Shown here in pieces: positions 36,523 to 46,621 of a stretch of 64,000 bases of DNA. The translations under genes and the position numbers were made by a program. The DNA is taken from NCBI GenBank assembly GCA_963682055.1, contig OY821745.1, forward strand, positions 21,821,342 through 21,885,341, written 5' to 3'. Under the pieces are notes generated by a model. That model was not told where the DNA came from and ran no database searches. It saw only the letters and a program-made list of their open reading frames with translations. Every line of letters begins with the position of its first letter. Positions within the stretch are counted from its first letter, which is position 1. The stretch comes from Primula veris. Its lineage: Eukaryota > Streptophyta > Magnoliopsida > Ericales > Primulaceae.

Positions 36523-36965
36523 TGTTGGAAAACCATGTTAAAACATGGTAGATTCTGAATGGTCATAGGACCATCTTTCAGTCAAGATTTCAAGCGACAG
36601 CCGTTGTCTTTTGACACCATACTCAAGACGCTTGAGTAGATGGTATGACAAGGTTCGTAACGGTATGTCGCATGATCTATTTCGAGAATGAGAGTGAATG
36701 GAAATTGGCGTCAAATATTGGGGTTGAGAAAGAGGAAAACTCTTAATGCTGGAAAATTGATTAATTGAGGATAACTCATTGGAAATTGTTCCACATTGAA
36801 AAATGAAGAGTCATTTTTACAATATATATACAAAGCCATCCCATGTGGATATTAAGTTGTTTGTCCACATACACATGTGTGTATTAAGTGTGTACCACAC
36901 ACGCGTGCGCTCGCTTGGGCCTCGGGCCACGGATGCAGATCGTGGGACTTGGGACTTGGGACACG
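36523..36965 (+). repeat. 5' LTR remnant
   Basis: Collinear with 40046-40490 from TGTTGGAAAACC through the ACACATGTGTGTATTAAGTG block to the GGGACTTGGGACTTGGG stretch, where the LTR breaks off and gag sequence follows. The TATA box, R and U5 regions and primer site are missing. Confidence 0.8.
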
Positions 36966-39491
36966 AGTCGCGGGACTTGGACGGTGAAGATGAGAGCTCC
37001 AGCTCAGAACTTGTGTGTAACAGGACCGGTCATCGTGCCGCGGACTGTTATGACAATAAACGCACTACTGAGCGCAAACCCCCCACCGAAGAACTTTAAG
37101 GACAAGGGAAAGATGAGAACTCCAGCTCAGACTAATGTGGCTGAGGGAGTAGAGGATGACATGCATCTCTTTGCAGTGGTCTACGAGGTGAACCTTATGG
37201 GAAGCAATCCCAAGGAATGGTGGCTAGATACCGACGCCACGAGCGACATCTGCTCGAACAAGTGGATGTTCAAGACCTATGAGGCGGTGGATGGTGAGAC
37301 CTGCTTCATGGGCAATTCTGCTACTTCCAAGGTGGAAGGAAAGGGGACAGTGGTGGTGAACCTGACCTCAGTGAAAGAGCTGATGCTGACCGGGGTGCTC
37401 CATGTACCAGATATTCACAAGAATCTGGTTTTAGGCTCTGTTATGGTGAAGAAGGGTTTTAAATTAGTTTTTAAATCCGATAAATTTGTAATCACCGAGA
37501 ATGGTATTTATGTAGGTCGTGGCTATATGACCAACGGCACGTTTAAGTTGAATGTAGGAACTCCAGCTCCTAAAGCTGTGTGTCTCGCTAAGGTCCTAAT
37601 CTCCGCTCCTAAGAGGATGAGAATGGGTCCGAAAACGGTGGACTGCATGTTTATCGGATATGCACAAAATAGCAGTGTGTACCGGTTTCTCGTACACAAT
37701 TCGAAAAACCCCGATGTGCATGTATATGCGATAATTGAAAGCCGAGAGGCTTCTTTCTTTGAGGATATCTTTCCCCACAGAATGTCAACACATGTACAGA
37801 CTCAAGAGTTGAACAGTGATGGAAATGTGGAGGCAAGTGAACCATCAGAGAAAGAAGAAGAAGAGCATCGGAGAAACAAAAGGACAACGAAGGAAACTTC
37901 CTATGGGCCTGATTTCGTAACCTTCATGATAGAAGGGGAACCGATGACATATCAACAGGCTATGTCAACACCGGATTTCCAATATTGGGAAGAAGCAATC
38001 AATAATGAGATTGAATCGATTATGCAAAACCACACTTGGGAACTAGTGGATCTTTCGTAAGGATGCAAGCCCCTAGGTCACAAGTGGATCTTCAAAGGAA
38101 ATTAAAGGTTGATGGCACGATCGAGAAGTACAAGACAAGACTTGTAGTCAAAGGCTTCAGGAAAACTGAAGGTGTCGATTATTTCGACACGTACGCTCCT
38201 GTCTCTAGGAAAACGTCGATTCGGATCGTCATTGCTCTCGCGGCATTATTTGATCTGGAAATACATCAGATGGATGTAAATACGGCTTTTCTAAATGGAA
38301 AATTAGAAGAGGAAATCTATATGGAACAAGCTGAAGGGTTTGTAGTTCCAGGGAAAGAGCACATGGTGTGCAAACATGTAAAGTCTCTGTATGGACTTAA
38401 ACAGACACCCAAATAATGGCATGAGAAATTTGATAGAATCATGCTATCAAATGGCTTTCGCATAAATGAGTGTGACAAATGTGTCTACATGAAAGGAAAT
38501 GAAAATGATTGTATAGTAGTTTGCCTTTATGTGGATGACATGATTATAATAGTGAGTACTGATAAGATCAACTCCACTAAGAAAATGTTGTCACATCATT
38601 TCGATATGAAGGACCTGGGTATAGCTAACATTATACTTGGTATGAAAATTACCAAGACGTCAGAGGGGTATGACCTGTCACAAAGTCATTATGTTAGACA
38701 AACACTTGACAAATTGGAATAGTGGTATTAAGGCAACGTACAGAGCTCCAATTGGGTTCAACTGTAGCCTAAAAAATAATTTTGGCAAAAGTGTGAGACA
38801 ATTGGAATTCTCTAGGATCATAGGCCGTCTCATGTATGTGATGAACTGTATTAGACCTGATATAGCCAACTCAGTAAGTAAACTGAGCAGGTATACCAGT
38901 AATCCAAATGAGGAGCATTGAAAGGCCATCATAATGCTTCTCAGATATATGAGATATACAGCCGATTCTGGGCTGCACTATACCAGATATCCAGCGATAC
39001 TGGAAGGGTATTCAGATGCCAACTGGATATCAGACTTCAACAACACAAGATCCATGAGTGGATATGTGTTCGTAATGGGAGGTGCTGTCGTGTCTTGGAG
39101 ATCCTCCAAACAAACTTGCATCGCAAGGTCAACTATGGAATCAGAATTCATAGCCTTGGACCTGGCGACTGAAGAGGTAGACTGGCTGAGAAGCTTCTTG
39201 GAAGTGATTCCAATGTGGCCAAAACCTGTTCCCGCGATAAGCATGCATTGCGATAGTCAATCAGCTATTGCGCAGGCTCAGGAGCATATGTATAATGGAA
39301 AGTCTTGACATATACGTCGGAGACATAAATCCGTAAGAGAATTGTTAGCTAACGGTGTTGTATCCTTAGATTTTGTGAGATCAAAGGATAACATTATGGA
39401 TCCATTTACAAAGGGCTTGACTCAAGATAGAGTCAAAGCGTCATCGAACGGAATGAGACTGAAGCCCATTAAATTGGTAGCCTCCCCATAG
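36966..39491 (+). pseudogene. Copia gag-pol remnant (protease, RT, RNase H; integrase core deleted)
   Basis: Begins with a zinc knuckle (CNRTGHRAADC). The protease is at WWLDTDATSDICSNKWMF, where the usual DSGA reads DTDA. The frame then runs from FKLNVG straight into the post-integrase region (VDCMFIGYAQNSS), so the GAG-pre-integrase and integrase catalytic core are gone without loss of frame. RT continues at 38036 in another frame (DTYAPVSRKTSI, MDVNTAFLNG, YGLKQTPK then a stop, YVDD at 38528-38539). RNase H has [22 protein letters not shown], and the C-terminal DPFTKGLTQD near 39400. There are at least five stops or frameshifts. Not functional. Confidence 0.88.
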
Positions 39492-40045
39492 GCAACCCAA
39501 CCCAGATGGGATTTACCTGTTGGGTTCAATGGGAAACTGAATTGTGCGGACAGCCGAACAAAGCACTCAGAAACCTGTAGTTCCTATCCCATTTTTGCGA
39601 TGACAGAGGATAGACATGTACCATAGTAAGGGTGAGCATGGGGCTCTTAATGATCCAAGGATCTCGAAGGTCGAGTAAGGTGAGTCAGGACACCTTCTAC
39701 TTGGAACCACCTATAACAAGTGTGTAAGGCCGGTACCATGTGATAAGCATGGGCTAAATCACTAGAGCACTCAGTTGAACTGCCAAGGCAGTCCATGCTA
39801 AATATGGATAACAACTAAAGGGCTTAGTATGTGGGTAGAGAGGGCACTGTTCGGGTGTCATTCTGGGATACACAAAGCTTAATGGTTCAAGGCTTTACAG
39901 CTATCTAATAGCAGTATTCTGAGTGTTACTCCGCTACGACAGGTTCAAGGCGCGCGCTGCCTGGCCTTAGGCAGTGAACTTTTACGGTTCTCTTGTTTAC
40001 ATTTAGGACATGGGCTTTTAAGCCAATTGCATTCATGTGTGGGAT
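39492..40045 (+). other. Copia internal 3' region
   Basis: Non-coding stretch between the RNase H end and the 3' LTR. The weak purine run TGTGTGGGAT directly before 40046 stands where the polypurine tract should be. Confidence 0.6.
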
Positions 40046-40689
40046 TGTTTGAAAACCATGTTAAAAAATGGTAGATTCTGAATGGTCACATGACCATATT
40101 TGAGTCAAGATTCTAAACAACAGTCGTTATCTTTGGGAACCATACTCACGACTCTTGAGTAGATGGTATGACAAGGTTCGTAACGGTATGGCGCATGACC
40201 TATTCGTAGAATGGGAGTGAATGGAAATTGGCGTCAAAGATTGGGGTTGAAAAAGAGAAAAACTTTTAATGCTGGAAAATGGATTAAATGAGGATAACTC
40301 ATTGGGAATTGTCTCACAATGGAAAATGAAGAGTCATTTTTACAATATATATATATACAAAGCTATCACATGTGCATATTAAGTTGTGTGTCCACATACA
40401 CATGTGTGTATTAAGTGTGTACCACACACGCGCATGCTCGCTCGGGTCACGGGCGTGGGCACGGGCCTTGGGATTTGGGATTTGGGAAATGTCTCGGATT
40501 TTAGGTCTTGGCTCCAGTCCCAAGACTAAAAAGGAGTTTTGTATAAATAACAATAGTGGTCCTGAAAGTTTCCAACAAGTTGTAACTTATGCAATAAATG
40601 AGGATTATTGCAAATTTAATACAACAGTTTTGAATTTCAAAAACTGGCAGTTATATTGTGACCTTAATGCTGAGTTAATCATCTGTGCC

Positions 40690-40699
40690 TATAAATAGG
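40690..40699 (+). promoter_or_regulatory. LTR TATA box
   Basis: TATAAATAGG, a strong plant TATA box. Transcription would begin about 25-35 bp downstream, inside or just after the poly(C) run. Confidence 0.7.
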
Positions 40700-40707
40700 C
40701 AGACCCT

Positions 40708-40732
40708 CCCCCCCCCCCCCCCCCCCCCCCCC
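40708..40732 (+). repeat. Homopolymer of 25 C
   Basis: An uninterrupted C run right where the LTR transcript should start. It is uncommon in such AT-rich DNA, and its length may be affected by sequencing. Confidence 0.9.
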
Positions 40733-41004
40733 ACCCACAGCAAAACATACATTCTGAAACACAATCACCCAGCAAACACATCTCTCTAAAACCAGCATTA
40801 CATTTTAGTCAGAAAGAGTCACCCACCAACAGCTCGACCTTGACTCGTCGCTAGTTTTCGGTGAGTCATCCGAAACATTGTACCTTGAGATCGAAGCGGC
40901 AAACATAACCAGAAACCTTAAAGGTGGTTAGGCGAATATCGGTTAAGGGCATACTGTTAAACAATAGTCTCGTCTTTTCATTTATGTCCTTTTTCTTTTT
41001 CCTG

Positions 41005-41290
41005 TAATTTTAATTCTGTAATTTCATTTATGTATTTTCTTTTCTGTAATTTCATTCCAGTACCTTTCTTTTCTGTAATTTCAATTATGTAATTTCTTTT
41101 ATGTAATTTATTTATTTACAGAAACAGTCCAGCAGTTTAGTAATTATACTATTCTGTCTGGTAATTTCTTTTAATTAACAAACAGTCCAGCAGTTTAGTT
41201 TTATACTATTCTGTCTGACAGTTTCGTTTAATTACAAACCAGTCCGGCAATTTAATAAGTTATATTAATCTGTCTAGAATTTTAATTAAT
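41005..41290 (+). repeat. Short tandem repeats in the LTR leader
   Basis: Repeated CTGTAATTTCATTTATGT-type units (41005-41120), then three ~55-60-bp units beginning ACAGTCCAGCAGTTTAGT (41122, 41184, 41240). Confidence 0.75.
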
Positions 41291-41421
41291 TGCATTTACA
41301 TTCTGCAAGTGTCGGAATTTGTAATAGAGTCACATTCCATTATAGAAATAAAATTGTTTATTTCTTTTCAGTCCTTGCACTTTAAATTATTATTTTTACG
41401 TACACCAAACCCAACACACAC

Positions 41422-42329
41422 ATCCTCCGATCAACATATCGGTGTTAAAAAAATAACGGAAATTGATAAATGACAAAAATACCCTCATATTTTCTTGTTA
41501 TTTACAACACGCCATGTCATCACCTTCATTTTCCTATTAAGTTAAATACAACATTGATTCTCAAAGTTTTACTAAGAAATCAGTTAAGTAACTACACTTT
41601 AAAAACAAGTTAAATTTAGTATTTTTTACGTTAAATTTAAGCTATTATGGTCCTTAAGCTTTTAAAAAATACAAAATTACATAAATAAAATAAAAGGCTG
41701 AAATTTCAATGCATTCAAAAGCTTCAAGTTTAAAATATATATGCAATGCAAATATGATTATTTTTTTCTTGTACATAAATTAGTGCCCTTTCTTCCAAGA
41801 TCCGTTCTCCTTGGGAAAAAAAAATGCAGCTTTTATACTTATTAGTTATTACTTATTACTTATTAGAGAACCGTAGGTAAACTATGTGGGGTTTTAATGA
41901 AAAAAATCATTTTCTTCTCCTCCACTTCCTTTCTCTCTCTTCTGTAATGGGATAGTGCAAAGTTGTGAGCAAGTGCGGTAGTAGGGAATATTTCGCAGGG
42001 TCGGGTAGATCTGATGTGGTTTCATAGTGGGGTTAGGGTTTGATTGGTTTAATTTGGGTTTTATGATTTTTCATAACTTGCAGACGATCATATGTTATAT
42101 CTATATGTATGAATCCATAAGTTCGTTTTTCTGTTTTAGTTTAATTAAAAACCTTTGAATCAAATTTGATAGCCATGATTACCTTTTTTTTCGACCTTTG
42201 GATCGTTTGTTTCAAGTTAATTTAATGAGAAAAATGACCAATTTACCCCTTAAAAACACAATCATGACCTGACTTCCGTTAAGTTAGTTAACAGAAGTTA
42301 AATAGATTGTGTTGATTGGACGAAATCAC
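41422..42329. other. Interior of the inverted-repeat element, no gene
   Basis: AT-rich, no coding frame recognised. Confidence 0.5.
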
Positions 42330-42562
42330 ATACGAGGTTATGCAAATTGTTAATATGTAATTTTTTAACCACCGATATGTTGGTGTACTAAACAATAATT
42401 TTCCCTTTAACGATAAAAGAACGACAAAAGGAGGGGTAATCACATAAGCAAAGCTTTTCAACCCTAATCAATCTGCTACAGGTAACATGACTAGGTGAAA
42501 AATCACTACCATCATTAGTCAACTTCAAATTACTCTCCATTGGAAAATTCACTCGTGCATAA

Positions 42563-42679
42563 TTAAGACAAGCCAACCTCATCAACAAGTTCAATAGCAT
42601 GTTTTTCTTCGGAACCAAATAATTCCTTATCCGATCTGGCAACTTCTACATTAGATATCACAAATCGCTCATTTGATCT
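42563..42679 (-). CDS. Possible exon or pseudo-exon of an unidentified minus-strand gene
   Basis: Minus-strand frame of 38 codons with coding-like composition (ends SEEKHAIELVDEVGLS). An overlapping frame to 42388 is also open. No family is recognised. It may be linked to 36135-36205 on the other side of the inverted-repeat element. Confidence 0.22.
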   Translation of the reverse strand, partial: RSNERFVISNVEVARSDKELFGSEEKHAIELVDEVGLS

Positions 42680-42699
42680 TCATATTGATATAAATCATC

Positions 42700-43173
42700 A
42701 CATCAATTCCACAAACCTTCCTTGAATGTAGTACTGTTAGAATTAACCTTTAATTAATTTCTGTATACTTGTATATTTCAAGTTAAAAGTTTGTATTTTA
42801 TTTGGAGAACAGTGACATTCGGTCTACTTCGATTATACTGAGTAGCTTATATGCACATAAAGGGAATTTATATCATACACAATATTCCTTGAGGTTATGT
42901 TTCTCCAACATGCATCAGTAAGTAACTGTATAGATTACTATTGTATATAACTGATGCTGGAGTTTAAATGGAAGAGACTTTTGTTAAAAAAGATCTTGTA
43001 ATTGATCTTTACGTACTGATATTGCTTTTTGACTTTGTTCGGTCATGATTATAAATTGTTTATCATATACACTTTGAAGATAATTAATATTGATTCTATA
43101 TATTTGCAAAAGTTGCAATTTTATAAACATGATTTATTCCTAAAGAATATTTAGTTTAATACAATATCAAGAA
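42700..43173. other. Intergenic, no gene
   Basis: AT-rich. A TGTTAGAATTAACC start near 42748 recalls an LTR end, but no partner was found. Confidence 0.4.
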
Positions 43174-43363
43174 GGAAAAATGTTCAATAAGTCATACTTT
43201 TTTAACTTAATCCTCAAATAGTCTCACACAAGATTACTCTCCCAAATTGGTCACACTTTCTAACTAATATAAATAAACCCCAAAATCTAATTTGTCATTA
43301 TCTATCTCATTTTCTCTTTATCTCTATATCTCTCTATAGCTATATCTCTCATATATATCTATA

Positions 43364-43556
43364 CACTATAAAATAATTTTTGATTTATTGAGAGTCAAAA
43401 GTTGTCACAAGCCTGTCACAAATTGACTAAACTGTCACAAAGTCGTCACAAATTGACTAAACTGTCAAAAATCTGTCACAAAAACCATTGCTAATAAACT
43501 CGTAACAAAAAATAGCATCATTAATCTCGTCATTATTTGAGTATTTTTTTGTAGTG
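43364..43556. mobile_element. CACTA-like mini-element
   Basis: Starts CACTATAAAATAA and ends GTAGTG (reverse complement CACTACAAAAAAA), with ATA on both sides, matching the 3-bp duplication of CACTA elements. Inside are repeated GTCACAAATTGACTAAACT units, like subterminal repeats. It lies in a CT/AT-rich stretch of the larger TIR element, so the ATA match by itself is weak. Confidence 0.5.
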
Positions 43557-43592
43557 ATATCTATATCTATATCACTCTCTCTCTCTCTATCT

Positions 43593-43752
43593 ATGGCGGA
43601 CCGGGGCACCATAGTTCAGCAACCCGCAGTCTCACCCGTCCCACGCCACGTGGAATCCGAAAACAGGGCCTACGTGGACAGCGCTTGGTCATCGGAGGGA
43701 ATCTCCGTCGTCGTCGTCGACGTCGACGCTAACGCCGTCATTCACGGCGGAG
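43593..43752 (+). pseudogene. Captured first-exon-like fragment, unidentified
   Basis: Abruptly GC- and CpG-rich in an AT-rich element. An ATG opens a frame beginning MADRGTIVQQPAVSPVPRHV and including SVVVVDVDANAVIHGGEG, followed by a possible donor CTGA/GTAAGG near 43759. The frame runs on into T-rich repeats and stops at 43802. It looks like the first exon of some gene carried by the transposon. I do not recognise the source gene. Confidence 0.5.
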
Positions 43753-43764
43753 AGGGGCTGAGTA

Positions 43765-43990
43765 AGGCTGTTTTTTTTTATGAAAAATGCTTTTTTTTGT
43801 GAAAATGTTTTTTTCTTGTGAAAAGTCTGTTTTTTTTTTGTGAAAGAGCTGTTTTTTTTATGAAAAAGTTGTTTTTTTGTGAAAAAACTATTTTTTTTTT
43901 CGTGAAGCTATTTTTTTTAGTGAAAAAGGCTATTTTTTTATGAAATAAGCTACTTTTTTGAAAAAAATAAGTTTATTTTTATTTTTTAAG
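43765..43990 (+). repeat. T-tract minisatellite
   Basis: About ten degenerate ~20-bp units of the form GCT followed by T7-10, then (A/G)TGAAAAA. T and A tracts alternate. Confidence 0.8.
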
Positions 43991-44455
43991 GTTTGTTAAA
44001 GAGAGAAAGATAGTTTGGGAGAGAAATGTGTAATACATCTCCTCCAAATTAGATTTTGAGGGCTATTTATATTTTTATTAAAGTGTGACTAAATGGAAAG
44101 AGTAATCTTATGTGTGACTTTTTAGTGATTAAGTTTGAAAAATATGACTTATTGAAAATTACCCCTAAGAGTCGTTCTTACTAAATACACACTTTTTAAT
44201 AATCTCACCTGAACAAAAGTAAGGTCATCTGTTAATTCATACTAACAACTAATAATGTATAATTATAAGAAATCATGTCAAGATACTATCAGACATCATG
44301 TTGTTAAACTAATGATAAACAGAGTGTCCCTAACTTTAGCACTTTTGCTAATTTTAAAACGGTATGCTATACTTTTAAGAAAGATGTCATCAACCGTCCT
44401 AAATTATGCATTTAAGACGGCTCCAAAATTACCGTCTTAAGTAAAACATCTACAT

Positions 44456-45197
44456 TAGAACCTCCCTAAATTAATAAACTCTATAAAATAATATTTTTCT
44501 CCGGTCCCGACTTGACCCAGTGTAAAAAAATTACCAATTTCGAGAAATTAACAAGATAATAAATTTTCAAAAAATCATTATATAAATATTAGTCCCGACA
44601 AAATCATAAATTAATAATTCTTGAAAATGACAAACATTATTAGGACGACTTAGTGAAATGGTTCTTTCTAAAATTTAAATCTAATTGAATCTCATCCATA
44701 ATTTTTGTAGTTGCATTCAAAAGATTTCATGTAGTTTTTTCAAATTGAACTAAAAAATTATGAAAAGTTCTAGACGCGATAAATGTTATTTTCGCGTAAC
44801 TAGTTCTAAAGGTACTGTATTATTTTCAACTTCATTTTATTTTTTGTTTCCAAAGACGGTATCCATAAATTATTCTAAGGTCTGGGACTCTGAACATGTA
44901 TCATTTTCACATGGGTAATCCAACCAGCTATTGGTATCCATTTTATTGCGATAATCATTTTCTCAAGTTTATAAATATCTTACTCAATAGTGGTTTCATC
45001 TGAATTAATTAAAACTTTATCGACCAAACGAATTTTGCAGTGTCGAAGACAATTTGCTATTGTCGCTTGTTGAACATTAATTGTCCAATCGATAAAAACA
45101 TTTTTAAAATAATAATTATTAATTTATCGATTAATTAATATCTCTCTAAATTAATAAATTTCTACAGTCTCGACATTATTAATTTATAAAGGTTTTT
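44456..45197. mobile_element. Possible non-autonomous TIR element
   Basis: GAACCTCCCTAAATTAATAA at 44457 and the reverse complement of 45170-45193 (ACCTTTATAAATTAATAATG) are similar. The CTAAATTAATAAAYT block is also repeated directly near 45140. The AACCTCTATAAATTAATA-type terminus occurs in plant DNA transposons. Ends and target duplication are uncertain. Confidence 0.4.
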
Positions 45198-45231
45198 ACT
45201 ATAATTAGATCTTTTTGACACGATAGTGAAC

Positions 45232-45460
45232 TGTAATAAAAGATGCATTGGAGACGGTTTCAACACTACTGCCTTGACCATTTTGAAACGGTAGTGATCC
45301 GTGTTCAAAGATGCATTTGAGACGGTTTCAACGCTACCGCCTTGACCATTTTGAGACGGTAGTGAACCGTTTTCAAATTAAAAATGCATTTGAGACGGTT
45401 AGCCTTGATCTTTTTGAGACAGTTGGAAAACCGTCTTTAAAGATGCATTTGAGACGGTTG
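45232..45460. repeat. 68-bp tandem repeat with GAGACGGTT motif
   Basis: Three to three and a half copies of AAAGATGCATTTGAGACGGT...CCTTGACCATTTTGA...CGGTAGTGAACCGT. Related ACGGT motifs occur at 44360-44440 and 45995-46020, as expected for subterminal repeats of a larger, decayed DNA transposon. Confidence 0.7.
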
Positions 45461-45464
45461 TAAT

Positions 45465-45904
45465 TATCGTTTTATAAAACACGCTATATTGCGCTATAAT
45501 AGTTCATGAAATAGCGTTTTTTGGCCGAAAACGTTATGATAAACCGCTATTTTGATGGAAAAACGTTAAATTCACGCTATAGTGGACGCTATTTACTCTA
45601 TAGCGGGTGCAGTTCAATTTTTTATTTTATTTTTCAAAATTTTAATGAAATTATTGGAGGCTAAAAATAATCAAACCCCAAACCGCTTGCAAACAAAGTA
45701 AATGCTTTGAGATCTCAACTACAATCATTTTGTGATAATTAGTTACAACTTTTTATATATATTTAGTTAATTTTTATTAGATTTTCTGAATTTAATGCTA
45801 TATTTATATGTATTTAGGCAAAAAATAATACACCAACGCTATTTGCGCTTTTAGCGTTTCTCTCGAAAAACGTTACGCTAGAGATAACGATATTTAAAAC
45901 ATTG
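45465..45904. mobile_element. hAT-like MITE, 440 bp
   Basis: Flanked by the 8-bp direct repeat GTTGTAAT (45457-45464 and 45905-45912). Ends TATCGTTTTA and, on the other strand, CAATGTTTTA share the NANNGTTTTA hAT-type terminus. Inside are many CGCTAT/ATAGCG motifs. It is inserted in the last GAGACGGTT repeat. Confidence 0.7.
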
Positions 45905-46030
45905 GTTGTAATACTACAATCTCGATTTCTCTTTAGATAAGGTTGCAGATTTTTTGGAACTCCAATTCTGGAGGGGTTCGTTAACCGTCTCAAAAACCTT
46001 AAAAAAACCTTTGAGGCGGTTTAAATGTTG

Positions 46031-46580
46031 ATATTTGGAGTAGTACTGTGTACAGAAAAACTCTAGCTGGTAATTGGTTTACCATAAATTTTTGGCGAAT
46101 TAACATTTTGTAGTAAATTTATGACAGTAGATCACTTGTTCATTTAGAGCTCATTCTACCATTTTATGCCGGTGAGGGTTTTACCACTGACTATCCATCA
46201 TTTAAAATAAGTTTTTATAGCTCTAGTCAATTTATGTTTCTCTGTCCCTAAAAATAGATCATGAATTAATATAACTCTTACAGAAGGGATTTACAAACAA
46301 AAAATTGATGAATGAGGGAAGATTTGTAGTTTTTATCAAATCCAATATCGGATCAACATTTTAGCAGATCAAATATTGCACATTTACATGATTATTAAGA
46401 GTTATTATTATACAAGAACCACCGTGGTTCCGCCTTATTGGTCGGGCAACCACCGTGGTTTCATCACTTAAATAAGTTTTTTTCAGCCGAAAACCAAAAA
46501 GCTAGGGTTATTTTCTTATTTAAAGTGCCAAACAAAAGTCATGATTTTAAAAAGAAAAAAAAAACTGAAATCTGCAAACA

Positions 46581-46621
<41 letters not shown>

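Larger units (their letters stand above)
36523..41416 (+). mobile_element. Old Copia retrotransposon with truncated 5' LTR and internal deletions
   Basis: Flanked by CACAC at 36518-36522 and 41417-41421. The 3' LTR is 1371 bp; the 5' LTR keeps only its first ~440 bp. The two LTR starts differ at roughly 12-15 percent by eye, so the insertion is old. Coding DNA lacks most of gag and the integrase core and has many stops. It sits within the inverted-repeat element at 36430-42401. Confidence 0.85.
40046..41416 (+). repeat. 3' LTR of the old Copia element
   Basis: 1371 bp from TGTTTGAAAACC to CCCAACA. It includes a TATA box (TATAAATAGG, 40690-40699), a poly(C) run, and two kinds of short tandem repeats in its last third. 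Confidence 0.85.
36430..42401. mobile_element. Inverted-repeat DNA element containing an old Copia element
   Basis: 36430-36510 (GGAAAAATTATTGTTTACTA ... GGTGGTTAATAAAATACAT ... TTAACAATTTACAT) matches the reverse complement of 42402-42330 over about 75-85 bp with gaps. The DNA between, minus the Copia insertion, is about 1.1 kb and AT-rich with no transposase, so the element would be non-autonomous. I could not find a convincing target duplication; superfamily unknown. Confidence 0.55.
43174..44165. mobile_element. Non-autonomous TIR DNA transposon with a GC-rich passenger
   Basis: 43174-43300 (GGAAAAATGTTCAATAAGTC ... TCACACAAGATTACTCTCCC ... AAAATCTAATTTG) matches the reverse complement of 44165-44040 over about 125 bp. 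Long TIRs of this type with foreign GC-rich sequence inside recall Pack-MULEs. No transposase. Target duplication is not clear (a 9-bp one would be expected for a MULE). Confidence 0.7.

Noticed and set aside
43593..43802. Independent small gene
   Set aside because: Lies inside a TIR transposon and its end is made of T-tract repeats; better explained as a captured exon.
46409..46461. Two AACCACCGTGGTT palindromes as transposon ends
   Set aside because: Same orientation, only 40 bp apart, no flanking duplication.
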